Assembly (NCBI GenBank): GCA_029959605.1
Contig: JASCOC010000006.1
Location: 120,972 to 184,971 of the forward strand
DNA: 64,000 bases
Direction: 5' to 3'
Origin: Lysobacteraceae bacterium PS02340
GTDB lineage: Bacteria; Pseudomonadota; Gammaproteobacteria; Xanthomonadales; Xanthomonadaceae
Shown here: positions 18,589-26,983 of the stretch, one piece after another
Layout: every line of letters starts with the position of its first letter
Numbering within the stretch: position 1 is the first letter of the stretch
The notes under the pieces: model-generated
The model's database searches: none
What the model saw: only the letters and a program-made list of their open reading frames with translations
Told to the model about the DNA's origin: nothing
Program-made: the position numbers and the translations under genes

Positions 18589-20073
18589 TCACAGCCCCTT
18601 CGCCGCCTGCGCGACCGCGCGGAACAATGCGCGACCCTTGTTCATGGTCTCGGCCCATTCCATTTCGGGATCCGAGTCGTAGACGATGCCGGCGCCGGCC
18701 TGCACGTAGAGACGGCCGTCCTGGATCACCGCGGTGCGGATCGCGATCGCGGTGTCGGCATCGCCGTGCCAGCCGATGTAGCCGACCGCGCCCGAATAGA
18801 CGTTGCGCTTGACCGGCTCGAGGCTGCGGATGATCTCCAGCGCGCGCACTTTCGGCGCGCCGCTGACGGTGCCGGCCGGGAACGTCGCGCGCAGCACGTC
18901 GGCGTAGCTCAGTCCGTCCTTCAGGCGGCCGGTGACTTCGCTGACGATGTGCATGACGTGGCTGTAGCGTTCGATGACGAAGCGCTCGCCAACCTCGACC
19001 GTGCCCGCGCTCGACACGTGGCCGACATCGTTGCGGCCCAGGTCGATCAGCATCAGATGCTCGGCGCGCTCCTTGGGGTCGGCGAGCAGCTCGGCTTCGA
19101 GCGCCTGGTCCTGCGCCGGCGTTTCACCGCGCGGACGCGTGCCGGCGATCGGGCGCACGGTGACCTCGCCATCCTTGAGACGCACCAGGATTTCCGGCGA
19201 GGAGCCGACGACCTGGGTGCCGCCGACGTCGAGGAAATACATGTACGGCGATGGATTCAACGCACGCAGCGCGCGGTAGACGTCGACCGGGCGCGCCTGG
19301 AACGGCACCGACATGCGCTGCGACAGCACGACCTGGAAGGCGTCGCCGGCGGCGATGTATGCCTTGGTCTTCGCGACGGCGTCGATGAAGCCCTCGCGGG
19401 TGAAGCCGGACACGAAATCGGACTCGTCGAGCGCAGCGGGCTGCAGCGTTTCCGGATACCCGGCGCCGCCCTGACGCAGGCGATGCGTCAGCGCATCGAG
19501 GCGGCGGTTCGCACGCAGCCAGGCCTGCGGTTCGCGCGTGTCGGCGTGGACCACGAGATACAACCGGCCCTTGAGGTTGTCGAACACCGCGACCTCGGTG
19601 CTCAGCATCAGCAGGATGTCGGGCGTGCCGAGTTCGTCGCGCACGTCGGCGGGCTGGCCGCTGCGCAGACGCGGTTCGATGTACTCGATGCATTCGAAGC
19701 CGAACCAGCCGACCAGACCGCCGGTGAAACCCGGCAAGCCTTCGATCTGCGGTACCGAATGCGCGGTGCGCAGACGCTCGACTTCGGCGAACGGATCTTC
19801 GACCTCGCGCGTCTCGATGACCTCGCCGTGCTCGCGCACAGTGAGCGTGTGGCCATGGAACGCGTACACGCGTTCGGCGGGCAGACCGATGATCGAATAG
19901 CGGCCGAAGCGTTCGCCGCCTTCCACCGATTCGAACAGATAGGTGTGCGGACCGTCGGCGAGCTTGAGATAGACCGAGAGCGGCGTATCGAGATCGCTCA
20001 GGACCTCGCGGACCACCGGTACGTGGGTGTGGCCTTCAGCGGCGTAGTGCTGGAACTCGGTCTGCGTGATCAC
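18589..20073 (-). CDS. trpE: Anthranilate synthase component I
   Basis: A 494-residue chorismate-using enzyme that makes anthranilate with TrpG. The N-terminal regulatory domain holds the LLES-like tryptophan site, here YLFESVEGGERFGRYSIIG (about 45-63). The catalytic domain has VGSSPEILVRLKDGEVTVRPIAGTRPRG, VMHIVSEVTG, FPAGTVSGAPKVRALEII and GAVGYIGWHGD. GTG 20073 is chosen because AGGAA lies seven bases upstream and the family start fits. The start overlaps a short Trp-rich leader frame, and its ribosome-binding region is complementary to sequence within that leader. Feedback inhibition by tryptophan is expected from the conserved Ser-containing motif. Confidence 0.96.
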   Translation of the reverse strand: MITQTEFQHYAAEGHTHVPVVREVLSDLDTPLSVYLKLADGPHTYLFESVEGGERFGRYSIIGLPAERVYAFHGHTLTVREHGEVIETREVEDPFAEVERLRTAHSVPQIEGLPGFTGGLVGWFGFECIEYIEPRLRSGQPADVRDELGTPDILLMLSTEVAVFDNLKGRLYLVVHADTREPQAWLRANRRLDALTHRLRQGGAGYPETLQPAALDESDFVSGFTREGFIDAVAKTKAYIAAGDAFQVVLSQRMSVPFQARPVDVYRALRALNPSPYMYFLDVGGTQVVGSSPEILVRLKDGEVTVRPIAGTRPRGETPAQDQALEAELLADPKERAEHLMLIDLGRNDVGHVSSAGTVEVGERFVIERYSHVMHIVSEVTGRLKDGLSYADVLRATFPAGTVSGAPKVRALEIIRSLEPVKRNVYSGAVGYIGWHGDADTAIAIRTAVIQDGRLYVQAGAGIVYDSDPEMEWAETMNKGRALFRAVAQAAKGL

Positions 20074-20179
20074 GCGGCATTTCCTGGACAGTCGGACGAA
20101 CGGGGGCGACAGAGGCAGTACGCCACCATCGCCAGCCGGCGTCGGACGAACGGAAATGCGGGAAGGCGGACGCGTGCAT
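20036..20179 (-). CDS. Candidate trp leader peptide (trpL-like)
   Basis: A 47-codon frame from ATG 20179 begins MHASAFPHF and has Trp at codons 16, 18 and 19 (GWRWWR). It runs past the trpE start and ends 38 bases inside trpE. A Trp cluster directly before trpE is the hallmark of leader peptides that sense charged tRNA-Trp. There is no Shine-Dalgarno site, but a TACAGT box (20192-20187) ends seven bases before the ATG, so the message could be leaderless. No intrinsic terminator with a T run follows. Chance occurrence of the frame cannot be excluded without data; expression is not shown. Confidence 0.5.
   Translation of the reverse strand: MHASAFPHFRSSDAGWRWWRTASVAPVRPTVQEMPRDHADRVPALRR
20077..20159 (-). 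promoter_or_regulatory. Possible anti-Shine-Dalgarno pairing upstream of trpE
   Basis: In the mRNA, GCATTTCC (20159-20152) is perfectly complementary to GGAAATGC (20084-20077), which includes most of the trpE ribosome site AGGAA (20085-20081). The Trp codons (20134-20123) lie in the intervening loop. A second stem, GGCGA (20133-20129) with TCGCC (20109-20105), would include them. Two 13-base direct repeats (20091-20103 and 20141-20153 on the plus strand) flank the loop. The pairing is seen; the regulatory role is inferred. Confidence 0.4.
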
Positions 20180-20220
20180 GGCGGCTACTGTAGCGGCTCG
20201 GCCGCGCGCGCGCGACCGCC

Positions 20221-21168
20221 TCAGACGACCGGGTGCGGCGACGCGACGAGCAGCGGGCAGTCCTTCGGCAGATGCAGCCGCAGGCGTCCGGGCTGGCAGC
20301 TGATCGCGAAGCGCCGCGCGCGCGCGGGCTCGCCGTCGAGATTGAGCACCAGCGGCGTGTCGGACTCGACGACCAACTCCGTCAGCTGGGTGCGCACGGC
20401 CACCTGGTCGAGCGCGGCCACCTTGCCCTCGGTCAGCGCGGTGCGCAGCGTGTTGAGCAGTTCGCCTTCGAGCTCGGGCACGATGGTGACGTCGATCAGG
20501 CCGTCGTCGATGCAGGCATCGGGACACAGGGCCTGTCCGCCGCCGGCCTGACGCCCGTTGCCGATGCCCAGCGCGATGAAGCCGCCCTGCCACGCGAAGT
20601 CCGGGCCGATGATGCGCGCTTCCAGCGGCTCGATGCGGCCGAGCCGCGACAGGCCGGTGATGAAATACGCGAGGCCGCCGAGCACCTTCTTCAGCCCCGC
20701 GTGCGTCTCCACGGTGACCTGGGTGCCGAAGCCGCCGGAGCCGAGATTCGCGCACCAGTGCACACCGTCGTCGGTGTCGATGCGCAGCACGTCGATCGGC
20801 ACGGCCGGCTGGTCGAGCGCCAGGGTCAGCGCGTCCTCGGGGAGGTTCGGCACTTCGGCGGCAGTCGCGAAATCGTTGGCAGTGCCCAGCGGCAGCAGCG
20901 CCAGCGACGGCAGCGCATCGGCACTGGCGAACTGCGCAGCCAGTATCGAGACCACGGCGTTGAGCGTGCCGTCGCCGCCGGCGGCAATGATCGTGTCGAC
21001 CGGTTCGGCCAGCGCCTCGGCGGCATAGCGTTCGGCGTCGCCGGCTTCCCACGTCACCCGGACATCGATCTGGACGCCGCGCGCACGCAGTGCGGCGACT
21101 GCCGAACGCACGTCCTCTTCGCCCGCGGATTTGCCATTGAGGATCAGGCGCCAGTGCGGTGCGGGCAT
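20221..21168 (-). CDS. yegS: YegS-type lipid kinase (diacylglycerol kinase family)
   Basis: A 315-residue protein of the DAGK catalytic family. The nucleotide-binding motif [14 protein letters not shown] spans about 60-73, preceded by the start LILNGKSAG typical for YegS. Further family blocks are [10 protein letters not shown] and the C-terminal acidic metal-site region [10 protein letters not shown]. YegS phosphorylates lipid (phosphatidylglycerol in vitro), but the physiological substrate is uncertain. The gene is monocistronic, in the same direction as the trp operon. Its stop is 42 bases upstream of the trp leader frame. Confidence 0.88.
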   Translation of the reverse strand: MPAPHWRLILNGKSAGEEDVRSAVAALRARGVQIDVRVTWEAGDAERYAAEALAEPVDTIIAAGGDGTLNAVVSILAAQFASADALPSLALLPLGTANDFATAAEVPNLPEDALTLALDQPAVPIDVLRIDTDDGVHWCANLGSGGFGTQVTVETHAGLKKVLGGLAYFITGLSRLGRIEPLEARIIGPDFAWQGGFIALGIGNGRQAGGGQALCPDACIDDGLIDVTIVPELEGELLNTLRTALTEGKVAALDQVAVRTQLTELVVESDTPLVLNLDGEPARARRFAISCQPGRLRLHLPKDCPLLVASPHPVV

Positions 21169-21277
21169 GCGTGCGGTCGTGCGGGTGGTGGAGGTGGCGC
21201 GGAGCGTAGCGGATGCCCGGCGCGTCGCCGTTAACCGGCCCTCACGCGTGTCATCAGCCGGTCATCGAAGCCCCGGA

Positions 21278-21368
21278 GCATGGAAGGCCATAGCAGGGAC
21301 GACGGGCGGAGGCAGGATCAGCCTCCAGATTTCCGAAGGCCGCATCCCAGGATGCGGCCTTCTTTTTG
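21278..21368 (+). ncRNA. Candidate small RNA with GGA motifs
   Basis: The 205 bases between yegS and rraA carry no gene, yet end in a plus-strand intrinsic terminator although both flanking genes read the other way. Before it are hairpins GCATGG/CCATAGC with loop AAGG (21278-21294) and GGAGGC/GCCTCC with loop AGGATCA (21308-21326). Six GGA motifs occur between 21270 and 21352, one displayed in a loop, as in RNAs that bind CsrA/RsmA. The promoter and 5' end were not found. Identity as a small RNA is inference. Confidence 0.45.
21336..21367 (+). terminator. Plus-strand intrinsic terminator between yegS and rraA
   Basis: AAGGCCGCATCC (21336-21347) pairs with GGATGCGGCCTT (21350-21361), with the innermost pair opening to form the loop. 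CTTTTT follows on the plus strand. No T run follows on the minus strand, so it does not serve rraA well; it implies a plus-strand transcript. Confidence 0.75.
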
Positions 21369-21374
21369 AGCGGG

Positions 21375-21860
21375 TCAGACCAGCGGGCGATCCGCCAGCA
21401 GCACGCCGTCCGCGTCGGCGGCCAGCCAGTCGCCGGGCCGGATCGTCACGCCGCCGAAGCGTACCGGCACATCCCGCACGCCCTGCCCGCGCTTCTCGGT
21501 CTTCAACGGCACCGTGCCCAGCGCCTTGACGCCGAGATCGAGCTGACCGATCGCGACGCTGTCGCGGATCACCCCGTGCACCACCACGCCGGCCCAGCCG
21601 TTGGCGACCGCCTGTTCGGCCAGCAGATCACCGAGCATCGAGCGGCGCGTCGAGCCGCCTCCGTCGATCACCAGCACGCGGCCCGCGCCGGGCTCTGCCA
21701 CCGCCTCGCGCACGCGCGAGTTGTCTTCCAGCGCGAGCACAGTGCTGACGATGCCTGCGAACGCGATGCGTCCACCGAAATCGCGCAACGGCAGATCGAG
21801 CACACGCACCGCATCCGGATGCGCGTCGCACAGGTCGCAGGTGACGATGGGCGTGCTCAC
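21375..21860 (-). CDS. rraA: RraA family protein, RNase E inhibitor
   Basis: A 161-residue RraA-type protein. Family blocks are [24 protein letters not shown] at the N-terminus, [20 protein letters not shown] in the middle and [21 protein letters not shown] at the end. In E. coli RraA binds RNase E and alters mRNA decay. Related proteins can act as 4-hydroxy-4-methyl-2-oxoglutarate or oxaloacetate aldolases, so the name is not proof of function. The start overlaps the rpe stop by four bases, so the two are translationally coupled. Confidence 0.9.
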   Translation of the reverse strand: MSTPIVTCDLCDAHPDAVRVLDLPLRDFGGRIAFAGIVSTVLALEDNSRVREAVAEPGAGRVLVIDGGGSTRRSMLGDLLAEQAVANGWAGVVVHGVIRDSVAIGQLDLGVKALGTVPLKTEKRGQGVRDVPVRFGGVTIRPGDWLAADADGVLLADRPLV

Positions 21861-22540
21861 GCGCGCAGCGAGGTGGCGCGTGCGATTTCGGCGCGCATCG
21901 CGTCGACCACCGCGCGATAGTCCGGCTTGCCGAAGATCGCCGAGCCGGCAACGAAGGTGTCGGCGCCCGCCGCGGCGATCTCGCCGATGTTGTCGGGCTT
22001 CACGCCGCCATCGATCTCGAGCCGGATCGGCTTGCCGAGTGCGTCGATGCGCGCGCGCACCTGACGCAACTTGTCGAGCGTCGAGGGAATGAAGGCCTGG
22101 CCGCCGAAACCGGGATTCACCGACATCAACAGCACCATGTCGAGATCCTCAAGCACGTAGTCCAGCACTTCGACCGGCGTCGCCGGATTGAGCACGAGGC
22201 CCGCCTGGCAGCCCTCGGCCTTGATCAGCTGGATCGTGCGGTGCACGTGGCGGCTGGCTTCGGGATGGAAACTGATCAGCGACGCGCCGGCCTTCGCGAA
22301 ATCCGGAACGATGCGGTCGACCGGCTCGACCATCAGATGCACGTCGATCGGCGCGGTCACACCGTGCTTGCGCAGCGCTTCGCAGATCATCGGACCGATC
22401 GTCAAGTTCGGCACGTAATGGTTGTCCATCACGTCGAAGTGCACCCAGTCCGTGCCGGCGGCGAGCACGTTGTCGACCTCCTCGCCGAGGCGGGCGAAAT
22501 TCGCGGACAGGATCGAGGGTGCGATGACGGCGGGCTGCAT
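21857..22540 (-). CDS. rpe: Ribulose-phosphate 3-epimerase
   Basis: A 227-residue TIM-barrel enzyme converting ribulose 5-phosphate and xylulose 5-phosphate. The start [17 protein letters not shown] is diagnostic. [17 protein letters not shown] supplies metal ligands, and [16 protein letters not shown] and [11 protein letters not shown] supply the phosphate site. It is the first gene of an rpe-rraA operon. A TAGAAT box (22597-22592, minus strand) is 52 bases upstream of the start and is a possible promoter element. Confidence 0.96.
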   Translation of the reverse strand: MQPAVIAPSILSANFARLGEEVDNVLAAGTDWVHFDVMDNHYVPNLTIGPMICEALRKHGVTAPIDVHLMVEPVDRIVPDFAKAGASLISFHPEASRHVHRTIQLIKAEGCQAGLVLNPATPVEVLDYVLEDLDMVLLMSVNPGFGGQAFIPSTLDKLRQVRARIDALGKPIRLEIDGGVKPDNIGEIAAAGADTFVAGSAIFGKPDYRAVVDAMRAEIARATSLRA

Positions 22541-22813
22541 ATGCGATTCCAGATCGTGAAGTGGGGCGCGGCCTGACGGCCGCAGCGCGACATTCTAAAG
22601 CGCCCGACCTGCGCCGGCCCGACTGCGGACACCATTCGCCGCCCGTCGACCCTGAACTTTCCAGACGCATTCATTCATTTTTTCGGTGCGTGGATGCATC
22701 CCTCGTCACGCCTGCCTGCGTATCTCTCTCGCGCGGCCGTCTCCCCCGACGACCGTGCCCCGCACCGTGCCGACGCAGTTCGGCCGGAAAAAACAAGAAT
22801 GGAGAGCTACCCC

Positions 22814-23659
22814 ATGAAGATGATCCACGCCGCATCCGCCAGCATCGCGCTGCTCGCCGCCAGCACCGGCGCCGCATTTGCCCAGTCCACCGACGACACC
22901 TGGACGGGCGGCTACGTCGGTCTGTACGGCGGCGTCGTGGACAGCCCCGAAGACAACAGCGACGACCGCTTCGTGTTCGATACCAATCTCGACCGCGTGT
23001 ACGGCGACACGGTGCGCACTGGCGCCGGCGCGGATGCGTTCTCGCCCGGTTTCTGCAATGGCGCAGGCCAGGGTGCGACCCCAGCCGCCGGCTGCTCCGA
23101 GAACAAGGGCGGCGCCGACTATGGCGTGCGTGGCGGTTACGACTGGCAGATGGGCAGCTGGGTGTTCGGCGTCGTCGGCGAATACGGCGCGAATGACGTC
23201 CGTGATGCCGTGACTGCTTTCAGCACCACACCGGCCTACTACACGATGTTCCGCAAGGTCGATCGCGTGGCCGCCCTGCGTCTGCGTTCGGGTTATGCCT
23301 TCGGCGCCGACTCGGCGAACCTGATCTACCTGACCGGCGGTATGGCGCACGCCAAGATCGACAACGAATTCACCACCAGCAACGCCGCCAACTCGTTCAC
23401 CAGCAACGGCGACACCTCCGGCTTCGGCTGGCAGGCGGGCGTGGGTTACGAGCGCAAGCTGGGCGAGAACGTCTCGGTCGGCCTGGAATACCTGTTCACG
23501 AGCCTGGAAGCCGACGACCAGCGCGTGCGCACCGGTCCGGGCACCGCGCCTGCGACCAACCCCTTCCTAATCGTCAACCGCGCCGGTACCGACATGCGCC
23601 GCAGCGACAAGGACTTCGACTACGGCGCAGCGCGCGCCACGGTCAACTGGCGCTTCTGA
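22814..23659 (+). CDS. Outer-membrane beta-barrel protein, OmpA/Omp25-like
   Basis: A 281-residue protein with a signal peptide (about 1-22, ending AFAQ). The mature part opens with TWTGGYVGLYGG and closes with AARATVNWRF, a terminal Phe as expected for barrel assembly. Repeated amphipathic strands alternate with Gly/Asp/Asn-rich turns (GGYDWQMGSWVFGVVGEYG, GFGWQAGVGYERKLGENVSVGLEYLF). This resembles the eight-stranded porin-like family around Omp25/Omp31. An internal Cys pair (near residues 78 and 95) could form a loop disulfide. ATG 22814 is supported by GGAGAG eight bases upstream. A terminator follows. Confidence 0.85.
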   Translation: MKMIHAASASIALLAASTGAAFAQSTDDTWTGGYVGLYGGVVDSPEDNSDDRFVFDTNLDRVYGDTVRTGAGADAFSPGFCNGAGQGATPAAGCSENKGGADYGVRGGYDWQMGSWVFGVVGEYGANDVRDAVTAFSTTPAYYTMFRKVDRVAALRLRSGYAFGADSANLIYLTGGMAHAKIDNEFTTSNAANSFTSNGDTSGFGWQAGVGYERKLGENVSVGLEYLFTSLEADDQRVRTGPGTAPATNPFLIVNRAGTDMRRSDKDFDYGAARATVNWRF

Positions 23660-23689
23660 TCCATCGCGCCTGAAGTGATTGCGATACCG

Positions 23690-23719
23690 AGAAGCCGGCG
23701 AAAGCCGGCTTCTTTTTTT
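23690..23719 (+). terminator. Intrinsic terminator after the outer-membrane protein gene
   Basis: AGAAGCCGGC/GCCGGCTTCT (23690-23699, 23704-23713) with a GAAA loop is followed by a long T run ending at 23719. It begins 31 bases after the stop codon. Confidence 0.93.
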
Positions 23720-23730
23720 GCGTTCGCAGA

Positions 23731-23915
23731 ATGGGTCGGGCGCAGCGAAACCCATCGCGCTTCGCGCAACGCACGTCGTGTGCGAATCGAAGCGCCAGAC
23801 AGCGCTCTTCGTCATCCGCCCGAACGTCCATCCGCGACGCACAGCGGTATGCCGCGAACTGCTGTCGCGAGCGGCGGGATGGCGATGAGGGGTGTCGCTG
23901 CGCGCGACCCATCCT
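23731..23915. repeat. Inverted pair of dispersed GGGTCGnGCGCAGCGA repeats
   Basis: A 25-base palindromic unit at 23731-23755 (ATGGGT...ACCCAT) and a related unit on the opposite strand at 23889-23915 flank 130 bases with no gene. The unit resembles a short repeat common between genes in environmental Proteobacteria. Together they account for most of the gap between the terminator at 23719 and the J-domain gene. Confidence 0.55.
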
Positions 23916-23957
23916 ACGTCGCGCGATACGCACGCATCCGCGATGTTGCGAGACGCG

Positions 23958-24299
23958 TCAGCGGCGGGTCTTGCGACCGTCGCGGCCACGACGCAGGCGG
24001 TCGTAGGCGGCATTGAGTTCGGCGGCGCGGGCCTCGGCCTGGGCGCGCAGTTCCGGCGCGGCCCCGGCGACGCGGTCCGGGTGATATTGCGAGATCAGCT
24101 TGCGATAGGCCTGATCGATCTCCTCGCGCGTCGCCTCCGGCCCCAGGCCGAACACCTGGTGGTCCTTGTAGCGTCGCGGCGCGAGCCAGCCGGCATCGAA
24201 GGCGTGGCCGATGATCGCGCCGATCACGCCGCCGGCCGGGTGGCGCAGCAGCAGCCATCCGGCGATGAAGCCCAGCAATTTTCCGTACCAACGTTGCAT
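23958..24299 (-). CDS. Membrane-anchored J-domain protein (DjlA-like, short)
   Basis: A 113-residue protein. The N-terminus [35 protein letters not shown] resembles the DjlA membrane anchor with small-residue motifs. The rest is a J domain (about 47-108) with the DnaK-activating HPD motif in [12 protein letters not shown]. The TerB-like central domain of DjlA is missing, so this is a shortened form. ATG 24299 is chosen because it starts the anchor; upstream codons read as unstructured Arg/Ala/Pro. It is probably a DnaK co-chaperone at the inner membrane. It is divergent from purC. Confidence 0.85.
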   Translation of the reverse strand: MQRWYGKLLGFIAGWLLLRHPAGGVIGAIIGHAFDAGWLAPRRYKDHQVFGLGPEATREEIDQAYRKLISQYHPDRVAGAAPELRAQAEARAAELNAAYDRLRRGRDGRKTRR

Positions 24300-24345
24300 G
24301 GCCGACAGTGTAGCCGGCCGCGGTGCTGCCGGCGCCCGCGACTCA

Positions 24346-24374
24346 CTGCAACGCGCTGCGGTTCGCACTACACT
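24346..24374 (+). promoter_or_regulatory. Candidate purC promoter
   Basis: CTGCAA (24346-24351), a 17-base spacer and TACACT (24369-24374) lie 27 bases before the purC ATG. No PurR-like operator was recognised. Confidence 0.45.
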
Positions 24375-24401
24375 TGCCGGCCGCTCGCGATCCACCCGGA
24401 A

Positions 24402-25307
24402 ATGTCAACCGTGTCGACGACTCTTCTCGAAGCGAACCTCCCCGGCCTCCACCTGCGTCACCGCGGCAAGGTCCGCGACGTGTTCGACCTCGGCGACGAG
24501 CGTCTGCTTATCGTCGCGACCGACCGGCTGAGCGCGTTCGACGTGGTGCTGCCCGACCCGATTCCCGGCAAGGGCGAGATGCTCTGCCAGATCAGCAATT
24601 TCTGGTTCGAACAGACCGCGGCGCTGATGCCCAATCACCTGACCGGCATCGATGTCGCCAGCGTGCTGCCCGAAGGCGTCGACCCGGCGCTATACGCGAA
24701 GCGCGCGGTGGTGACGAAGAAGCTCAAGCCGGTACCGGTCGAGGCGATCGCGCGCGGCTATCTGATCGGCAGCGGCTGGAAGGATTACCAGCGCACCGGT
24801 CGCGTCAGCGGCATCGCCCTGCCCGACGGCCTGCGCCAGGCGCAGCGCCTGCCGCAGCCGATCTTCACGCCGTCGACCAAGGCCGCCGTCGGCGACCACG
24901 ACGAGAACATCGATTTCGACACGATGGTCCGCATCATCGGCGCCGATCTCGCCGAACAGGTGCGCGAAGCCACGTTGCGGCTGTACACGTTCGCCGCGGC
25001 CTATGCCGCCGAGCGCGGCATCATCCTGGCCGACACCAAGTTCGAGTTCGGCACCGATGCGGACGGCCGCCTCTACGTCATGGACGAAGTGCTGACCCCG
25101 GATTCCTCGCGCTACTGGCCGGCCGACGCGTACGAGGTGGGCACCAGCCCGCCGAGCTACGACAAGCAGATCGTGCGCGACTATCTGGAAACGACCGACT
25201 GGGACAAGACCGCGCCCGGCCCGAAGCTGCCGGCCGAAGTCATCGAGCGCACCCGCGCCCGCTATGCCGAGGCGCTGCAGAAGCTGGCCGACATCTCGAT
25301 CGACTGA
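24402..25307 (+). CDS. purC: SAICAR synthetase
   Basis: A 301-residue phosphoribosylaminoimidazole-succinocarboxamide synthase of the long type. Visible blocks are [30 protein letters not shown] split over residues 21-50, [35 protein letters not shown], and ADTKFEFG followed by [17 protein letters not shown]. It ligates aspartate to CAIR in purine synthesis. The ATG is close behind a GGA and the best upstream promoter is at 24346-24374. It is transcribed alone. Confidence 0.96.
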   Translation: MSTVSTTLLEANLPGLHLRHRGKVRDVFDLGDERLLIVATDRLSAFDVVLPDPIPGKGEMLCQISNFWFEQTAALMPNHLTGIDVASVLPEGVDPALYAKRAVVTKKLKPVPVEAIARGYLIGSGWKDYQRTGRVSGIALPDGLRQAQRLPQPIFTPSTKAAVGDHDENIDFDTMVRIIGADLAEQVREATLRLYTFAAAYAAERGIILADTKFEFGTDADGRLYVMDEVLTPDSSRYWPADAYEVGTSPPSYDKQIVRDYLETTDWDKTAPGPKLPAEVIERTRARYAEALQKLADISID

Positions 25308-25379
25308 GCGCATCCTGCGTCTCGCGCATCGGTTTGACGCTATTCTCGGCGCACGCGATTCGACCCTCGGGAGGGGCAG

Positions 25380-25874
25380 ATGGACGCGACGCACGACGAC
25401 GCACAGGCGCGTCCAATCGACCGCTGGTTCGCCAGTTATTCGGCCGATCACCGCGACGACACCAACCAGTGGATCCACGTGTTCGCCGTGCCGGCGATCC
25501 TGTGGAGCGTGATCGCGCTGCTGTGGTGCATTCCCACCGGCACGCTGTTCAAGCCAGGGTTGTGGGCGGGCCTGGCGATGTTCGGCGCGTGGATGTTCTA
25601 TTACCGCGCCTCGCGCGCGATCGGCCTCGGCATGCTGCTGGTGTTCGTGGCGATGTCGACACTGACCTGGTGGCTGCAGCGCGACTTCGGCACACCGTTC
25701 CTGTTCTGGCTGGCGCTGGGTGTGTTCGCGGTCGCGTGGGTCGCGCAGTTCGTCGGCCACAGCAAGCTGTTCGAAGGCCGCAAGCCGAGCTTCTTCACCG
25801 ACCTGCGCTACCTGCTGGTGGGCCCGGCGTGGGTGCTGTCCAAGCTCTATCGACGTCTGCATCTGACGTACTGA
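25380..25874 (+). CDS. Mpo1-like (DUF962) membrane protein
   Basis: A 164-residue polytopic protein of the DUF962/Mpo1 family. The start FASYSADHRDDTNQWIHVFAVP (about 18-39) carries the conserved NxxxHxxxxP pattern. Four hydrophobic segments follow, then WVAQFVGHSKLFEGRKPSF with the conserved GH and P motifs. Yeast Mpo1 is an iron-dependent dioxygenase acting in fatty acid alpha-oxidation, so lipid oxidation is possible here but untested. GGGAGGGG nine bases before the ATG gives a strong ribosome site. A TATTCT box lies at 25341-25346. Confidence 0.87.
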   Translation: MDATHDDAQARPIDRWFASYSADHRDDTNQWIHVFAVPAILWSVIALLWCIPTGTLFKPGLWAGLAMFGAWMFYYRASRAIGLGMLLVFVAMSTLTWWLQRDFGTPFLFWLALGVFAVAWVAQFVGHSKLFEGRKPSFFTDLRYLLVGPAWVLSKLYRRLHLTY

Positions 25875-26020
25875 GAACCTGTCCACGATCTTGCGGCGCT
25901 TGCCGGATCACGCGCGTGCGGTGCTCGAAATGCGCATGTACCCGCACGTACACTGCGCTTTCTGCGCTCCGCCACGCGCCATCCGGCTGCGCTCGCGACA
26001 GATCGTGAACCGGTTCTGAG
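25871..26020. repeat. 150-base MITE-like inverted-repeat element
   Basis: Terminal 20-base arms (25871-25890 and 26001-26020) are inverted copies with 17 of 20 matches, around GAACC..CACGATC. The interior is GC-rich and includes a palindrome around GTACCCGCACGTAC. The left arm supplies the stop codon region of the Mpo1-like gene. Elements with the same end motif are familiar to me from Xanthomonas and Stenotrophomonas intergenic regions. It has no coding capacity. Confidence 0.65.
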
Positions 26021-26064
26021 GCGCCACACGTGCGATCCTGTCGCGCCACGCAGGTGCATCGCCC

Positions 26065-26958
26065 GTGTCGCCCCGCGATCTCGTTCTGGTTCTCGTCGTC
26101 TGCATCGCCTGGGCGCTGAACTTCCTCGTCTCGGCCAATGCGCTGCGCGAGATTCCCCCGTTCCTGTTCACCGCGGTGCGCTTCGCGATGCTGGCGCTGC
26201 CGCTGGTGTGGCTGCTGCGACCGCCCGCGCCGGGGCAATGGCCGCGGCTGATCGCGGTGTGCCTGTGCATCGGCGTGCTGCATTTCGGCCTGAGTTTTCT
26301 CGCGTTGCGGCTGTCGACGGATCTGTCGTCGCCGGCGATCGTCATGCAGAGCTACATCCCGATGACGGCGCTGCTGGCCTGGGCGGTGCTCGGCGAGCGC
26401 TTCGCCTGGCGCACGGGCCTGGCGATCGGCGTGAGCTTCTGCGGCGTGCTGGTGCTGGGCTTCGATCCGGTCGTGCTGGCCAATCCGGCCGCGCTGCTGA
26501 CGATGCTGGCATCGGCCGCGATGCTCGCCATCGGCACCGTATTGATGAAGCGCCTGCGCGATGTCGACATGTGGAACATGCAGGGCTGGACCGCGGTCTT
26601 CAGCGTGCTGCCGCTGCTGGCGATCAGTCTGGTGTTCGAGCCGGGCGGTTTCGACCGGCTCGGCAACGCCGGCTGGGCCGGCTGGGGCGGCGCGGTCTAC
26701 GCTGCGTTCGTGTCCTCGCTGCTCGGCCACGGACTGTATTACGTGCTGATGCAGCGCTATCCGGTCGCGATGGTCACGCCGTGGCTGCTGCTGGTGCCGG
26801 TGATGGCAATCGGTCTGGGCATCGCGTTCTGGGGCGACCGGCCGCGTCCGCGGCTGTGGATCGGCGGTGCGATGGTGCTCGGCGGCGTGCTGGTGATCGC
26901 ACTGCGCGCCTTGCAGAAGTCGCGCAAGCTGGTCGAGGAACCGATGGCGGGGCCGTGA
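26065..26958 (+). CDS. EamA (DMT superfamily) transporter
   Basis: A 297-residue inner-membrane protein with ten predicted transmembrane segments in two EamA repeats (about 5-130 and 145-285). Typical features are the start LVLVLVVCIAWALNFLVSANAL and the repeat junction after GVLVLGFDP. The C-terminal tail is short and basic. Family members export amino acids or metabolites such as cysteine or O-acetylserine. The substrate cannot be decided. Translation appears to start at GTG 26065, 45 bases after the inverted-repeat element, with no strong ribosome site. Confidence 0.87.
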   Translation: MSPRDLVLVLVVCIAWALNFLVSANALREIPPFLFTAVRFAMLALPLVWLLRPPAPGQWPRLIAVCLCIGVLHFGLSFLALRLSTDLSSPAIVMQSYIPMTALLAWAVLGERFAWRTGLAIGVSFCGVLVLGFDPVVLANPAALLTMLASAAMLAIGTVLMKRLRDVDMWNMQGWTAVFSVLPLLAISLVFEPGGFDRLGNAGWAGWGGAVYAAFVSSLLGHGLYYVLMQRYPVAMVTPWLLLVPVMAIGLGIAFWGDRPRPRLWIGGAMVLGGVLVIALRALQKSRKLVEEPMAGP

Positions 26959-26983
26959 TCCGGTCCGGACGCGACGACGCGCG

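Noticed and set aside
20036..20179. Classical transcription attenuator upstream of trpE
   Set aside because: No GC hairpin with a following T run lies between the Trp codons and trpE, so a terminator-based mechanism is not supported; a translational one is proposed instead.
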